DNA of 64,000 bases from Erythrocercus mccallii (Eukaryota > Chordata > Aves > Passeriformes > Dicruridae). This document shows positions 22,678 through 33,500 of the stretch, in pieces (the first letter of the stretch is position 1; every line of letters starts with the position of its first letter). The DNA lies in assembly GCA_013397435.1 (NCBI GenBank), contig VZRG01000855.1, positions 62,001 to 126,000 on the forward strand, read 5' to 3'. The notes under the pieces were generated by a model. That model was not told where the DNA came from, did no database searches, and saw only the letters and a program-made list of their open reading frames with translations. Position numbers and translations under genes: made by a program.

Positions 22678-24112
22678 TTAATAACTGTCCCATTCCTCAC
22701 AAAGGAAACTATTGTCCAGAGAGATGTCCTCTCTAGCTAACTTTGTTTCAAAGTCTGTTAGAGCTTTTCTTGCTTGATTTTTCTTATTCTTTTCTTTCAG
22801 CTTTCCAACTTCTGGCTTCCATTTAAGTCTGGCTGGAATTTTTCTGTGAAACCCTATTTTATGAATTACAAATCGTATCAACTGTAATGAACAAGAAATT
22901 ATTACAACTCCAATTAGTAGACTTAGCATAAAGAAACATATTTTTACCCACAAAATATTAAAGATTGACTCACCCCACCATGGCAAATTTACTACAGAAT
23001 TCCATTTTTGCACTGGTACATGTATTATCCTTCTACTTTCAGCTGCCAGAACTTCTATAACTTCCCTATAATCATCTAATTTCTCGCAATATCTGGATAT
23101 GTTGTATGCTTTGCACACACCCCCTTCCTCTTTTAATATATCATTTAAAACCATTCTGTTTTGTTCCCCAAGAATCCTCATTTGTGAAAATTGCTCCGCC
23201 AGTAACTCTATTTTTCAAGATTGTGGTCCAGTACCACTTCCACCATGGCTTGCAGTCTCATAAATCTGTTCAATATATATGTATTGGTGATCTATACCTC
23301 AGAATCCCATCTTGAGCCCAAGAAGTGGGATCATAATGAGTTATTATGCTTTCTGCAGGCCATTCTTCATTTTCCCAATTTGTGTTTAACAGTATTTTCT
23401 TTACTTTCTTTCTTTCTTTCCCTGTTACACAGATTTCTTTCTCCCTCAGAAAAGCTTTCAAGGTCTGGAAATTTCTCTGACTGCCTTCCTCTATCTCTTT
23501 CACTAAATTCAAACTCTGTAATTTTTTCCCTTTTTGAAGCATGGTCGAATGCCACTGTTAGGATCAGACTCCTCTCTTTTGCTGCCTTCACTCTCTGGCC
23601 AACAGGTTCTATTACAGAGAGTGTTGTTGGTCTGGCTCTTCAAGGCCTTGCCCATGGTCAAGAGTGAAAGTGGGCACAGGCAGGTCAGGCTGTTCCATTG
23701 ATATATCCCTCTGCCTCCTCCGTAGCCTACTGGGGTGCAGCCAGCAGCTCGGGTATACGTCTTCATGGCAGCATGTGAATACTTCTGGGTCCCTGTATCC
23801 TGCCCGGTTAGCATATTGCCTTTTAAAGGCATCCCACCTTGCTGGCTTGCAGGGAGTTTTACTTAACTTCAGACACTCAATTTCAAGTGGCTCGGCCTGT
23901 GAATTTAGTTTACCCCTAATCCCGTTCCAATAAAGGTGATACCACTGTCTAGAATGCCAACCAATTAGACCTAATTGTACAGAAAGATTTAAGACAAGGT
24001 CAGTCAGAGACTTTTCCTCCTTATAACACTTAGTACAGAGTCCCACAGGCTTAAAACCCCTCACACAATGTGTCACCCAAACCTCCTGACAATGTTCACA
24101 TCTAAACTTTAT
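22678..24112 (-). pseudogene. env: env, partial duplicate copy cut by the single N
   Basis: This repeats the env sequence described for 24411-26004: the same transmembrane frame (22678-23181), the same frameshifted middle and the same Cys-rich upstream frame, which is cut off at 24112 before its start. It adds no information of its own and is probably the same locus assembled twice. It should not be counted as a second env. Confidence 0.75.
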
Positions 24113-24113
24113 N
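24113..24113. other. single-N assembly junction
   Basis: A lone N lies between the two identical copies and interrupts the first env copy. It is best read as a placeholder for a gap of unknown size. Confidence 0.85.
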
Positions 24114-25845
24114 GACAATTAACGTGAATGGCTGCGAGCTGGCCACAGCTATCAGCTAGCCAAATGTAAAACATAAAGTCTCCCCGACCCTGATTTTAAA
24201 GTGCCCCCCTTGAAAACTGCCATTTCAGGATCTGTTTTACCAAGAGCAGCTTTGGCTATAATATTTTATATGGCATAAACTCAAACCCAAATTAACTTTA
24301 ATCACTCATAAATAACATGCACGAATTAATTTCAATCACTCATATAAAACAATTCCCCCCTCTTCTAATTTTAACACATTTAATTCATGCAACTAAATAT
24401 CAAAACTTCTTTAATAACTGTCCCATTCCTCACAAAGGAAACTATTGTCCAGAGAGATGTCCTCTCTAGCTAACTTTGTTTCAAAGTCTGTTAGAGCTTT
24501 TCTTGCTTGATTTTTCTTATTCTTTTCTTTCAGCTTTCCAACTTCTGGCTTCCATTTAAGTCTGGCTGGAATTTTTCTGTGAAACCCTATTTTATGAATT
24601 ACAAATCGTATCAACTGTAATGAACAAGAAATTATTACAACTCCAATTAGTAGACTTAGCATAAAGAAACATATTTTTACCCACAAAATATTAAAGATTG
24701 ACTCACCCCACCATGGCAAATTTACTACAGAATTCCATTTTTGCACTGGTACATGTATTATCCTTCTACTTTCAGCTGCCAGAACTTCTATAACTTCCCT
24801 ATAATCATCTAATTTCTCGCAATATCTGGATATGTTGTATGCTTTGCACACACCCCCTTCCTCTTTTAATATATCATTTAAAACCATTCTGTTTTGTTCC
24901 CCAAGAATCCTCATTTGTGAAAATTGCTCCGCCAGTAACTCTATTTTTCAAGATTGTGGTCCAGTACCACTTCCACCATGGCTTGCAGTCTCATAAATCT
25001 GTTCAATATATATGTATTGGTGATCTATACCTCAGAATCCCATCTTGAGCCCAAGAAGTGGGATCATAATGAGTTATTATGCTTTCTGCAGGCCATTCTT
25101 CATTTTCCCAATTTGTGTTTAACAGTATTTTCTTTACTTTCTTTCTTTCTTTCCCTGTTACACAGATTTCTTTCTCCCTCAGAAAAGCTTTCAAGGTCTG
25201 GAAATTTCTCTGACTGCCTTCCTCTATCTCTTTCACTAAATTCAAACTCTGTAATTTTTTCCCTTTTTGAAGCATGGTCGAATGCCACTGTTAGGATCAG
25301 ACTCCTCTCTTTTGCTGCCTTCACTCTCTGGCCAACAGGTTCTATTACAGAGAGTGTTGTTGGTCTGGCTCTTCAAGGCCTTGCCCATGGTCAAGAGTGA
25401 AAGTGGGCACAGGCAGGTCAGGCTGTTCCATTGATATATCCCTCTGCCTCCTCCGTAGCCTACTGGGGTGCAGCCAGCAGCTCGGGTATACGTCTTCATG
25501 GCAGCATGTGAATACTTCTGGGTCCCTGTATCCTGCCCGGTTAGCATATTGCCTTTTAAAGGCATCCCACCTTGCTGGCTTGCAGGGAGTTTTACTTAAC
25601 TTCAGACACTCAATTTCAAGTGGCTCGGCCTGTGAATTTAGTTTACCCCTAATCCCGTTCCAATAAAGGTGATACCACTGTCTAGAATGCCAACCAATTA
25701 GACCTAATTGTACAGAAAGATTTAAGACAAGGTCAGTCAGAGACTTTTCCTCCTTATAACACTTAGTACAGAGTCCCACAGGCTTAAAACCCCTCACACA
25801 ATGTGTCACCCAAACCTCCTGACAATGTTCACATCTAAACTTTAT
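24114..25845. repeat. second copy of the 1732-base repeat
   Basis: Same sequence as 22381-24112. This copy continues without interruption into the env start and pol, so it is the one joined to the rest of the provirus. The partial U3 at 24114-24351 is an apparent second LTR fragment with no downstream half. Confidence 0.9.
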
Positions 25846-26004
25846 ACAAGGAGAACATGGGCATTCATTATTAATACACCTTATTTTATGTCCTCTCCAC
25901 ATGTAGGATTCCTGTTGAGCTTTATCTTCAATTCTCCTGGAGATGAAGTCACTCTCCACTCTGGTTCTTTCTGCTGATGTTCCACTTTCTTCACTCGGAT
26001 GCAT
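24411..26004 (-). pseudogene. env: env (surface and transmembrane regions), frameshifted
   Basis: The ATG at 26004 overlaps the end of pol, as env does in simple retroviruses, and the span of about 530 codons fits an Env precursor. The first frame (26004-25345, 219 codons) is rich in Cys, with CPCSPC, CEHC and CTKC, and includes RLRRRQRD; I do not recognise it. It ends in consecutive stops, and neighbouring frames carry on. The last open frame (24914-24411, 167 codons) is the transmembrane subunit: QNRMVLNDILKEEGGVC resembles the retroviral immunosuppressive domain, followed by a Cys eight residues after it, then a hydrophobic anchor around ICFFMLSLLIGVVIISC and a basic cytoplasmic tail. No classical CX6CC is seen. 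An Env of this kind mediates cell entry; this copy is broken. Confidence 0.7.
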
Positions 26005-26071
26005 GTGTCCACCCTTTCTCCATAGTCCGAATTGCTGTGTCTGTTGTTAACAAAACAAGAAAAGGGCCTTC

Positions 26072-26497
26072 TCAGTGTGGAGTTAAAGGAGTCTCTCCCC
26101 ACGTTTTTATCAGTACTTTATCTCCAGGCTGTATCTTGTGAATAGCAAACCCTAAGGGAGCATTCTGAGCTATGAGTCCACACCTCCTTAATTCTTGCAG
26201 GTTCCTGTTTAAAGTCACTAGATAAGGTTGTATCTGTTGTTCTTCCATTCTGGGGCGTCTCACCGGCATCCCATGTGTATAGGGCATCCCATATAACATT
26301 TCAAAAGGTGACAGACCTGTTTCTGAATGAGGCATCGTCCTAATGTTCAAAAGAGTCAAAGGGAGGCATTTTACCCAGGACATTTTGGTTTCAATTATTA
26401 GTTTTGCCAACTGTGCCTTTAGGGTTTGATTCATTCTTTCTACTTTACCTGAACTTTGGGGGTGCCAGGGAGTGTGGTAATCCCACCGGATTCCCAA
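26072..26497 (-). pseudogene. pol: pol: integrase C-terminal half
   Basis: This frame holds the third catalytic residue, the Glu of SGKVERMN, within YHTPWHPQSSGKVER, which is typical of DDE retroviral integrases, then a SPFEMLYG block common to gammaretroviral integrases and a C-terminal domain with GDKVLIKTW. It is separated from the first half by a frameshift near 26500. A stop at 26072 falls inside recognisable integrase sequence: the same frame goes on past it for some thirty codons with typical C-terminal character. So this stop is probably a mutation, not the natural end. The env ATG at 26004 lies within that overrun. Confidence 0.85.
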
Positions 26498-26505
26498 GGC
26501 TTCAG

Positions 26506-27417
26506 CTAATAATTTAAATTTAATATTTTTTTTGAGGTAAAATGCATCCCTTGGTCTGAATCAATGTAGCTCACTATCCCATATCTAGGAATAATTTCAC
26601 CCAATAGCATCTTTGCCACCATTTGAGCTGTGGCTCGAGCGCTAGGAAAAGCCTCTACCCAGTTTGTTAGTTGATCTACTATTACTAAAACAAATTTGCA
26701 CCTCCCCACTTTTGGTAATTCGGTAAAATCCACCTGTACTCTCTCAAAAGGCCTGTGAGCCAGGGGACACCCCCCTGGAGGGGTTTGCCTGGCTCTGGCC
26801 TTATTGATTCTTTGGCATATCATACACCCTGTCACCTCCTGTTTAGCTATCTCGTAAATCCCTTTACACCCAAAGAATTTTAGGAACTGTTCTGCGAGGG
26901 CTTGCGTTCCCCAATGAGCTCGTTGGTGTAATCGATGTAATATCCCTCTAGCAGATGCCTTAGAAATCAATTCTCTCCCATCCAGTAGTTTCCATTTACC
27001 ATCTATCAGCACCCCTTCAATTCTTTTGTACTCCTCAATTATCTTATCCAATAAGTTTACAGAACACTCTTCAGTTCCGCTATTTTCGATCTCCGGAATA
27101 CTTACTACTAATAAGGAAGCCTTCTTTGCCTCCATGTCCACCAAATTATTTCCTCTTGTTCTGAATTGCATATCTTTCTGATGTCCCCGTATATGAACTA
27201 TGGCTATAGCCTGTGGTTTCCTTATAGATTCTAAGATTTGTCTAATTAATTCTTCATGAACTAGACCTCTACCCCGGGTGCTTATTAAACCTCTTTCTTC
27301 CCAGATCTTTCCAAAAGCGTGCACCACCCCGAAAGCATATTTAGAATCTGTGAAAATGGTACCTTTCCTTCCTTCCTTCCAATTTCTTGAGGGCCTGTAG
27401 GACTGCATATAGCTCAC
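26506..27417 (-). pseudogene. pol: pol: RNase H C-terminal part and integrase N-terminal half
   Basis: The frame opens with the RNase H residues FTDSKYA and later NNLVDMEAK, giving the third and fourth acidic positions of the D-E-D-D site. Integrase follows: an HHCC zinc-binding region (LHRLHQRAHWG with the later CMIC), then the first catalytic Asp in VQVDFTELP (about 26729) and the second in DSDQGMHF. The open frame runs 303 codons, then ends at a frameshift just after the second Asp. Integrase joins viral DNA to the host genome; RNase H degrades the RNA strand of RNA-DNA hybrids. The start given is only the edge of the open frame, since pol is a polyprotein without its own ATG. Confidence 0.88.
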
Positions 27418-27811
27418 ACGCTTGCGCCAAACAGCTAGTGTTAAGGGGTCCAGCTGTTATTACCTCTCCTGATTTTCCATCAATTACTGCATATCCTGAT
27501 CTCCTCTTCCCATCTATAACTCGGGCTGAACCATCCACAAGCCATTTTTCTCCTTCATCTAGTTCTTCTTCTTCTAAATCTGGCCCTATCTTAGTTTGTA
27601 ATTCTACAATCTCAACACAATTATGATTAGGTTCTTCCTGTATCTCCCCAAACAGAAACTGGGCGGGGTTTACAGCTGATGTAGTACGGAGTTCCAACTC
27701 TGGGGCCTGGATTAAGATAGCTTCATATCTCAACAGTCTAGCATCGGTAAGCCACTTATCTGCTTTTTGTTGCAATATACTCCCCACATCAAGTGGAATA
27801 TAAACAACCAA
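27341..27811 (-). pseudogene. pol: pol: reverse transcriptase tail and RNase H N-terminal part
   Basis: The first part reads like the connection region of gammaretroviral reverse transcriptase (PLDVGSILQQKADKWLTDAR followed by LRYEAILIQAPELEL). RNase H begins at KWLVDGSA with its first catalytic Asp and contains the second acidic residue in ACELYAVLQAL. The frame then leaves the RNase H reading and overlaps the next frame at about 27340-27417, a frameshift within RNase H. Confidence 0.85.
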
Positions 27812-28200
27812 AGATGTTCCAAAAGTTATTTTTCAACCAACAATACTGCTGCTACCACTGCCTGAAAGCAATTAGGCCACTTCTTGCTGACAGGATCTAA
27901 TATTTTAAACACATATCCTACAGGTTTCTTAGTCCTTGCCTAATCCTGAGTTATCACTCCATGTGCTGTATGGTTACTTACATTCACAAATAATTGACAA
28001 GGCCTTTTACATTTAGCAAACTTAACATTGGGCTATTACCAATAATTCTGTTATTCTTTTCAGCCTCTTCATCAGCTTGTTCAGTCCACATCACCCTATC
28101 CATAGCTAATTCTTCATACAAAAGCCTCTTCCCTTCACTGTATCCATCCATCCACTGTTTGCAGCAATTAAAAAAAATCCAAGTATTCTCTAAGAAGTGA
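27812..28200 (-). pseudogene. pol: pol: degraded reverse-transcriptase thumb/connection remnant
   Basis: Translating the minus strand gives fragments that fit the end of reverse transcriptase: LYEELAMDRVMWTEQ, LFVNVSNHTAHGVITQD and PVGYVFKILDPVSKKWPNC, with stops and at least one frame change between them. No YxDD catalytic motif or protease (DTG/DSG) motif is seen here or up to the end of gag, and the space is far too short for them. So protease and the polymerase core have been lost by deletion. Confidence 0.65.
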
Positions 28201-28536
28201 AATAAAGCCCTATTTTCTCATTCTAGGACACAAATTTAAGAAGCCCTTTATACTATAACACACATCCTCAGGGGATAATTTTATTTACCAAAACATATGA
28301 ATCTAACTTCTACTGAGAGTTTTAACCTTTGATCTTTTTCTCTCTTACTCACAACTTCTAAAATCTATGACAACTTCATAATTTTTACTAGGCTTCTTTT
28401 CTGCTAAACTTACACAGCACTAGAATCACTTTTATAGACTTTAACTCACACTGGTCTCTTTGTAGAAACTTTCAACTGTTATAGGTTTTCCACCTACCAG
28501 ATTACAATCAGCTCTTCCACAACCAACATATTTTCA
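28201..28536 (-). other. unrecognised provirus segment between gag and pol remnants
   Basis: This AT-rich segment has no open frame and no protease or polymerase motif. It may be badly decayed pol or sequence brought in by the deletion. Confidence 0.3.
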
Positions 28537-30090
28537 TCACTTACTCCCTCTGTGGTTTCTAAACTTCTGGGAGTTTTCCCTATCTTTCTGTTTCTTTACA
28601 CAATTTCTCATGATATGCCCGGGCATATTGCAGTAAAAAGAGGTGAGAACCTCTTTTCCTTTATTTACAGTTTTCCTGGGAGGGGGTGGAAATTTTCTCT
28701 GAGTGTTGCTCCCCTTGGAACTTCTCTTTCTACTACGTGCTTTCATCCACATTCTGGCCTGTATTCTGTCTTTCCTTTCCTCGCCTCTCATGTATATCTT
28801 TTGAGCCAATACTAGAAGTTCCCTTAGCTCTTTCTCCTGCCAACCTTCGGTTTTCTCTATTTGTTTCTTTACGTCTTTCTGTGACCCTGCAACAAATTTG
28901 GCTCGAAGGATCACTTCCCCTGCCGGGGATTCAGGATCTATTCTCAAACATACTCTTATCCTTTCTTGCAATCTTTCCAACCATTCATTCGGGGACTCAT
29001 CCTCTTGCTGACATTCTCCCAGTATCTTATTGACATTTTTCCTCTTTGATGCTGCTCTTTGTCTTACCATGCTCTCTGACTCAGTCTCACTATGCCACTC
29101 CTCAACTGCTTGGGTCTCCCACCCTGGAGCCTGCCTGGGCCATTCTACACCCATCTGTGGGCTCCAAGTATCCCTGCAGCCCCAATTTTGCATTCCCACC
29201 TGTCCATCCACACCCTGTTCACTACTATCCAGCAGAGGCCCCCTAACAGTCCATCTGTTTCCACAAGAGCAAACATCAACACCTGAAGCTTCCCCCAGTC
29301 CCCCAAATGCTCCTGATAGATTCTCTTTAGATCCCCTTCTCTCTTCTTCCCTCACTTGTAATAACAGACTCTGCACCCCTCTTACTGACAGTTGTTTGGC
29401 TGCTCCCAAGGGTTTCAGGAGAAGCGGGGGTTGCATCTGTGTCTCCGCAATTCCTAGCTTAGGTGGGGACACTGACCTCAAAGATCGCCCGGCACACGAT
29501 GACAGTGAGGTGGGCACAGATTCTGTGGCCAACCCCAAAGCCAAAGTGAGGTCGGATGACCGTGCTTGCGGCAGCGATCCTGCAAAAGGCGCTGATGCAC
29601 GGGCACAGGGGGGTTCTCGCCGGGCTAACTGGGGGCTCGTTGGATGAATTCCTGTCCGATGGGACCGCAGTGTCCTCATCCGGTACGGGGAAAGTGAGCA
29701 ATTCAAAGAACCTCGTGTGCTTCCTGCAGCCGGCCTTTTCCCTATCTCCAAATGGAACTCCTGTATTTCAAACTTTTTCCACAGCTCCACATATTCTCTC
29801 TCCTCCTGACTCCATATCCTCCTTGATCTTACAAACGCACTTAAGGTGTGACACATCGGTTTTTCAAAAGTCCCGTATTTGGGCCAGATTACATGGCCCA
29901 TAATTTCTTTTCCTCCCCATATCTCCATACAATAAAATGCCATTTTCCCTTTAGATTTTCCTCTCCTTTTGGGACTTTCATCCCAATGTTCCAACATCAA
30001 ACCCAGCGGGCTGTCTTTCAGAACTTTGGGGATCCCATCCTCCCAAGTCTCCTCCGCCTGTTCTTGTACTTTACTCTCTCTCTGTCCCAT
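28537..30090 (-). pseudogene. gag: gag, long open frame with defects
   Basis: I take the start as the ATG at 30090, giving Met-Gly-Gln, the myristoylation-type start of gammaretroviral Gag; upstream codons in the frame belong to the leader. The frame is open for about 517 codons. Residues 1-110 look like matrix (VIWPKYGTF). A Pro/Ser/Arg-rich middle follows. Then comes the C-terminal part of capsid (SPNEWLERLQERIRVCLRIDP, a good gammaretroviral signature) and a nucleocapsid with a zinc-knuckle remnant, SFYCNMPGHIMRNC. The N-terminal capsid domain appears to be missing or replaced. The first Cys of the CX2CX4HX4C knuckle is Ser. So, although open, it is unlikely to make normal Gag. Confidence 0.75.
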
Positions 30091-30550
30091 GATGTTACCC
30101 ACTTTCTGGTGCACAGATACAGACCACCGTTAGCAAAAGCGTTTCCAACTGGGGAATCTGCCAAGATCTGCCTTTTCCCCTCCTTGGGAACGCGTGTCTA
30201 TACTGTTCACTGCAACTGTCTCGCTCTGACTCACGGATTCAGACTAACACCAGCGGTGCGTTTCCACCTGGAAATTTGCCGGGCGCCGTGTTCCCCCCTC
30301 CCAAAGAACGCACGTCTACACCGTTTCTCTCCTGGCTCTCGCTCCCACTAAGTTACTTGCCGACCTCCACGGACCACACAAAAGGGGTTTTTACTTAGTG
30401 AGAATAGACTCTCAGTTTGTTTCCTGACATTTCAAGCCCGTCTAGTATCAACCTGCAAAGTAGCCGTGGTCAGCCAGCTGCACAAACCCCCAGCTCAGAC
30501 CAGGGTTACGTCCACCCCTCATACTGTGCCGAGTCCATCAAGGCCTGGTC
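30091..30550 (-). other. provirus leader, 5' end truncated
   Basis: The segment upstream of gag has higher GC than the flanks and holds two related blocks of the form GGAAACGC-GGTGTTAGTCTG (near 30130 and 30250), suggesting an internal duplication. No LTR end followed by a primer-binding site was identified, and sequence beyond about 30550 becomes ordinary AT-rich DNA. The 5' LTR seems to have been lost. The boundary is approximate. Confidence 0.45.
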
Positions 30551-33500
30551 AGTAACACCTGGCTATTGAAAGACATTCTGTGCTCATGAATTGCAAAAGT
30601 ACTTTCATAATAAAATGTAGCTGGCAAGCTTGGACAGTGTTGCCATTCTCATTTGACAAGTGAATTAACAGATGTGGAGAGGTTATGTGGTTTGTTGAAG
30701 GTCTCAGATAAAGTTGGTGGCAGAGGTGAGAGTATTCAAGAAGACTAAGTCTCATGACCTTGATCCGTGTGACACTCTTTGGAAGGCATCTCATAATTCA
30801 CACCTGCTTTTTTGTGTCATAGAAATAATTAATTACAGGAAAGGAGAACTATAACAAATGGTAAATTATGAGAACAAGTCTAAAATCATTAATGAAATAT
30901 AGGAAATTTAGTGCTGAGAGACCACTATGTTAACTGGGAGAATGAACACTACTAGTTCTGACTTCTGCAAACAGAATTTGTTAAATTAAAAACTGGCACA
31001 AGTGATCTTTTGCTGCATTTCCAGATATGGGCTTAGTTTCCCCAGGGCTGTCCTCCATGTATTCATGTTTTAAATCATATAAACTATGACTTCCTGAAAA
31101 TAAAAATAGCTTTGTTAAACTTAGCCTTTAATAAAGTGCGTCAGATTACATGAGGCAGGAAAAGTATTTCTTTGCATAATGAAAGCTTCAGACTAGTAAC
31201 AAGACATCTTAACACTTAAAACATTTGCAACATCCTGAGCCTCCTCTCATGTTCAGCAGTTCAGCTCTGAATGGAGTGAATACTTCTTCTCTCCACAATT
31301 AATTTTCTCCTGATACTGAAGTTTAAAACAACAATAAAACACTAAACTCTTAATCTGAATTGTTCTATCAGACACAGAAGTGAAACAACATAGAGCAGTA
31401 TCAGCATTTTGTATTTTCTTCTCCATGCACAGCAGGACATCAATCTGCATTCAAATTTGTGAACAGTCTTCATGAAGGCAATCTAAGTATTCCCATACTA
31501 GGGAATAAAGAATAAAATTATGCCTTTTTAGCTCGTGAGGCAGATTACCATTCTAGAATTATCCACAGACAATCTGTGAGGAGAAATTGCAGCTTCTGGA
31601 GGTGGACTACCAGGTCATGTAGGCAGCATTTAACTGCTGGGCTACCTGCACTCCCTTCAGAACAGGCACATTGAGTGCAAGCAGCAAAAAGCTAGAGCAC
31701 AGTGACAGGCAGTGTCAGACATGAGTGGCTTAGCATTTTCAGACTTGTTAAGTGAATGAGACAACTTGTCTGTATGAAATTTGAGATGGATGTGTGAAGG
31801 GCCAAGGCCTTAGCAATGTAATTGTTATTGCAATTATATTTTCAAGGGAAAACTAAAAGAGAAAGCTAAATCCTACAAATATCTCCTGAGACCCAAACAT
31901 AAGCAACGTACTATACCATCTTTCTGAGTTTGTTTGCAGGCCTGAATCACAGAGGATTGCTTGCATTGCATTTTGTCTGTTCACTACAACATGTGTTTCA
32001 AGCAAGTTAGGGAATTTGTTTTTTGCTCTTGTTCTCTGGTTAACAGATATGGGGACCTGTTGCATAATTGAAGAATGGATGTTCATTCAGTCTAAACCAG
32101 TCAAAATCACAAGCCATGGAGATTATTCCCTTGCTGAAGAGGATACTGAGGGAAGGGCACTTCTTCTATGAGTACATTGATTCCTCCCTGCCAGTAGCAC
32201 TCTTTCTTTCATTTCTGCATTGCTTCAAGAGGTTTATAACTGTTGGCAATTGCAAACCCACTTCACCAAAGACAGCAGAGTGAAGTGACAACTGGGAAAG
32301 ATGTATAGGAGAAGCAGCAGCTGAGAACACAGCTTTCTATAGCACCCTGCTGCCAGCCTGAGGAGACATTACAAAGCTATTCACAACGTTTCCTGCAGTA
32401 GTTATTTTATCTGGGATAATAGAAGCACAAAATGAGAAAAAAAATCATCTTACAGAATGAGCAGCCTTGCAGTATTGGCATATTGTGACTATATAAAGAC
32501 TGAAGTTGCTTCAGTTGTTTCTCTCCCGGTAGCAGCATTGGCAATGACTCAAAAATACAATATGAATTGCAGCAGAACCACTGATACAAAAGGGAATAAA
32601 CAAGAACAATGGGGATGTTTTTCATCAACCACTTGGTCTGTTACAGCCCATTTAAAAAGATTATTTTTATGATTTCTTTGTATTTATACTCTGTCATTTG
32701 CAAATGTGCTCCTGCTAGTACATACCACTCACTAAGTCTGAAAAGCACTTCTCTATTTTTTAATATCCTCACAGGAGTATGGAGTTGTTGAAGCCTCGTG
32801 AAAATGGTTCTTTCTCTCTGTCAACCATGCATGCATGCACATGGATTCGATCTAAATATTAATTAATTCTCTGTAGAGAATATAAATACAACAATCAAAC
32901 AGTCCTTGTATAGCCAGGGTCTGGCAGTCTGACATTTCTGAGCAATTTTGAAGTGAAATTCTATGCATAGCTGTTCAATTTACATCTTTTATTGTACATC
33001 AGTGAATTCAGGTGACCTAAGTCAGTTTTTAGGGCACTCTACTGTGTTTTGAGATCTCTGTGTCTTAACAGGTTTATCTGAAACTTAAACATGTATATAT
33101 AAAAGAGGTTTTCTTTTTGTACTGACAAATGAGGATCCAGAACTAGCTATCTTTTAAAACATTTCCTGAAACTGAATCTGTCCTGCTCCTGGGTTATAAA
33201 TTTACATGTTTGATGCAGAGGTAGTTTTGGGAAGGATGGGAGGAATTTTATAGCTTCAGGAGGAGAGTTTGGGATTGTGTGCTTGTGTACATGTTTGTAT
33301 TCTTTTTAAGTCTCATTTGAGAGAAGTGGTAGTAGGAAATTTGTAAAGGAAGACCAGAGCATATTTAGTTATTCTGTTCCTGCACCAGATTGTCTGGGCA
33401 TAATAAATGGAATATAACCCCTTGTCTCTAATTTGATGCTTTGAAAGTCCCTCATTCTCTTTTTTGCCCAAGATAGACAACTATTCTGCTATTAAAGTTC

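Larger units (their letters stand above)
22381..24112. repeat. first copy of a 1732-base identical repeat (likely contig-end artefact)
   Basis: It begins GACAATTAACGTGAATGGCT and ends ATCTAAACTTTAT. Every line I compared is identical to 24114-25845 at an offset of 1733. It contains the outer part of the LTR U3, the polypurine tract and env down to a point inside its 5' part. The copy stops abruptly at a single N. Two identical copies of a decayed element, joined by exactly one N, argue for two overlapping contig ends that were not merged. Confidence 0.9.
21857..30550 (-). mobile_element. decayed gammaretrovirus-like provirus, 5' LTR missing
   Basis: On the minus strand the order is leader (about 30550-30091), gag, a reverse-transcriptase remnant, RNase H, integrase, env, polypurine tract, 3' LTR. 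The evidence is an Met-Gly-Gln Gag start, a Gag C-terminal part with gammaretroviral character, RNase H and integrase motifs, a transmembrane Env segment with an immunosuppressive-domain-like motif, a polypurine tract next to the LTR, and an LTR with TATA and AATAAA. The 3' LTR (TGTTAC...) has no partner at the other end, and no target duplication was found. Protease and most of reverse transcriptase are gone; pol and env are frameshifted. The copy is therefore defective. Its apparent length is inflated by a 1732-base repeat that is probably an assembly artefact. Confidence 0.88.

Noticed and set aside
23221..23667. 148-codon plus-strand frame, also at 24954-25400
   Set aside because: Antisense to env, and repeated only because the env block is repeated.
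29625..29645. Plus-strand TGGGGGCTCGTTGGAT, similar to a tRNA-Pro primer-binding site
   Set aside because: It lies inside gag on the opposite strand, with no LTR end before it; GC-rich coding sequence explains it.
29030..29647. 205-codon plus-strand frame
   Set aside because: It is the antisense shadow of the GC-rich middle of gag, with no start or motif of its own.
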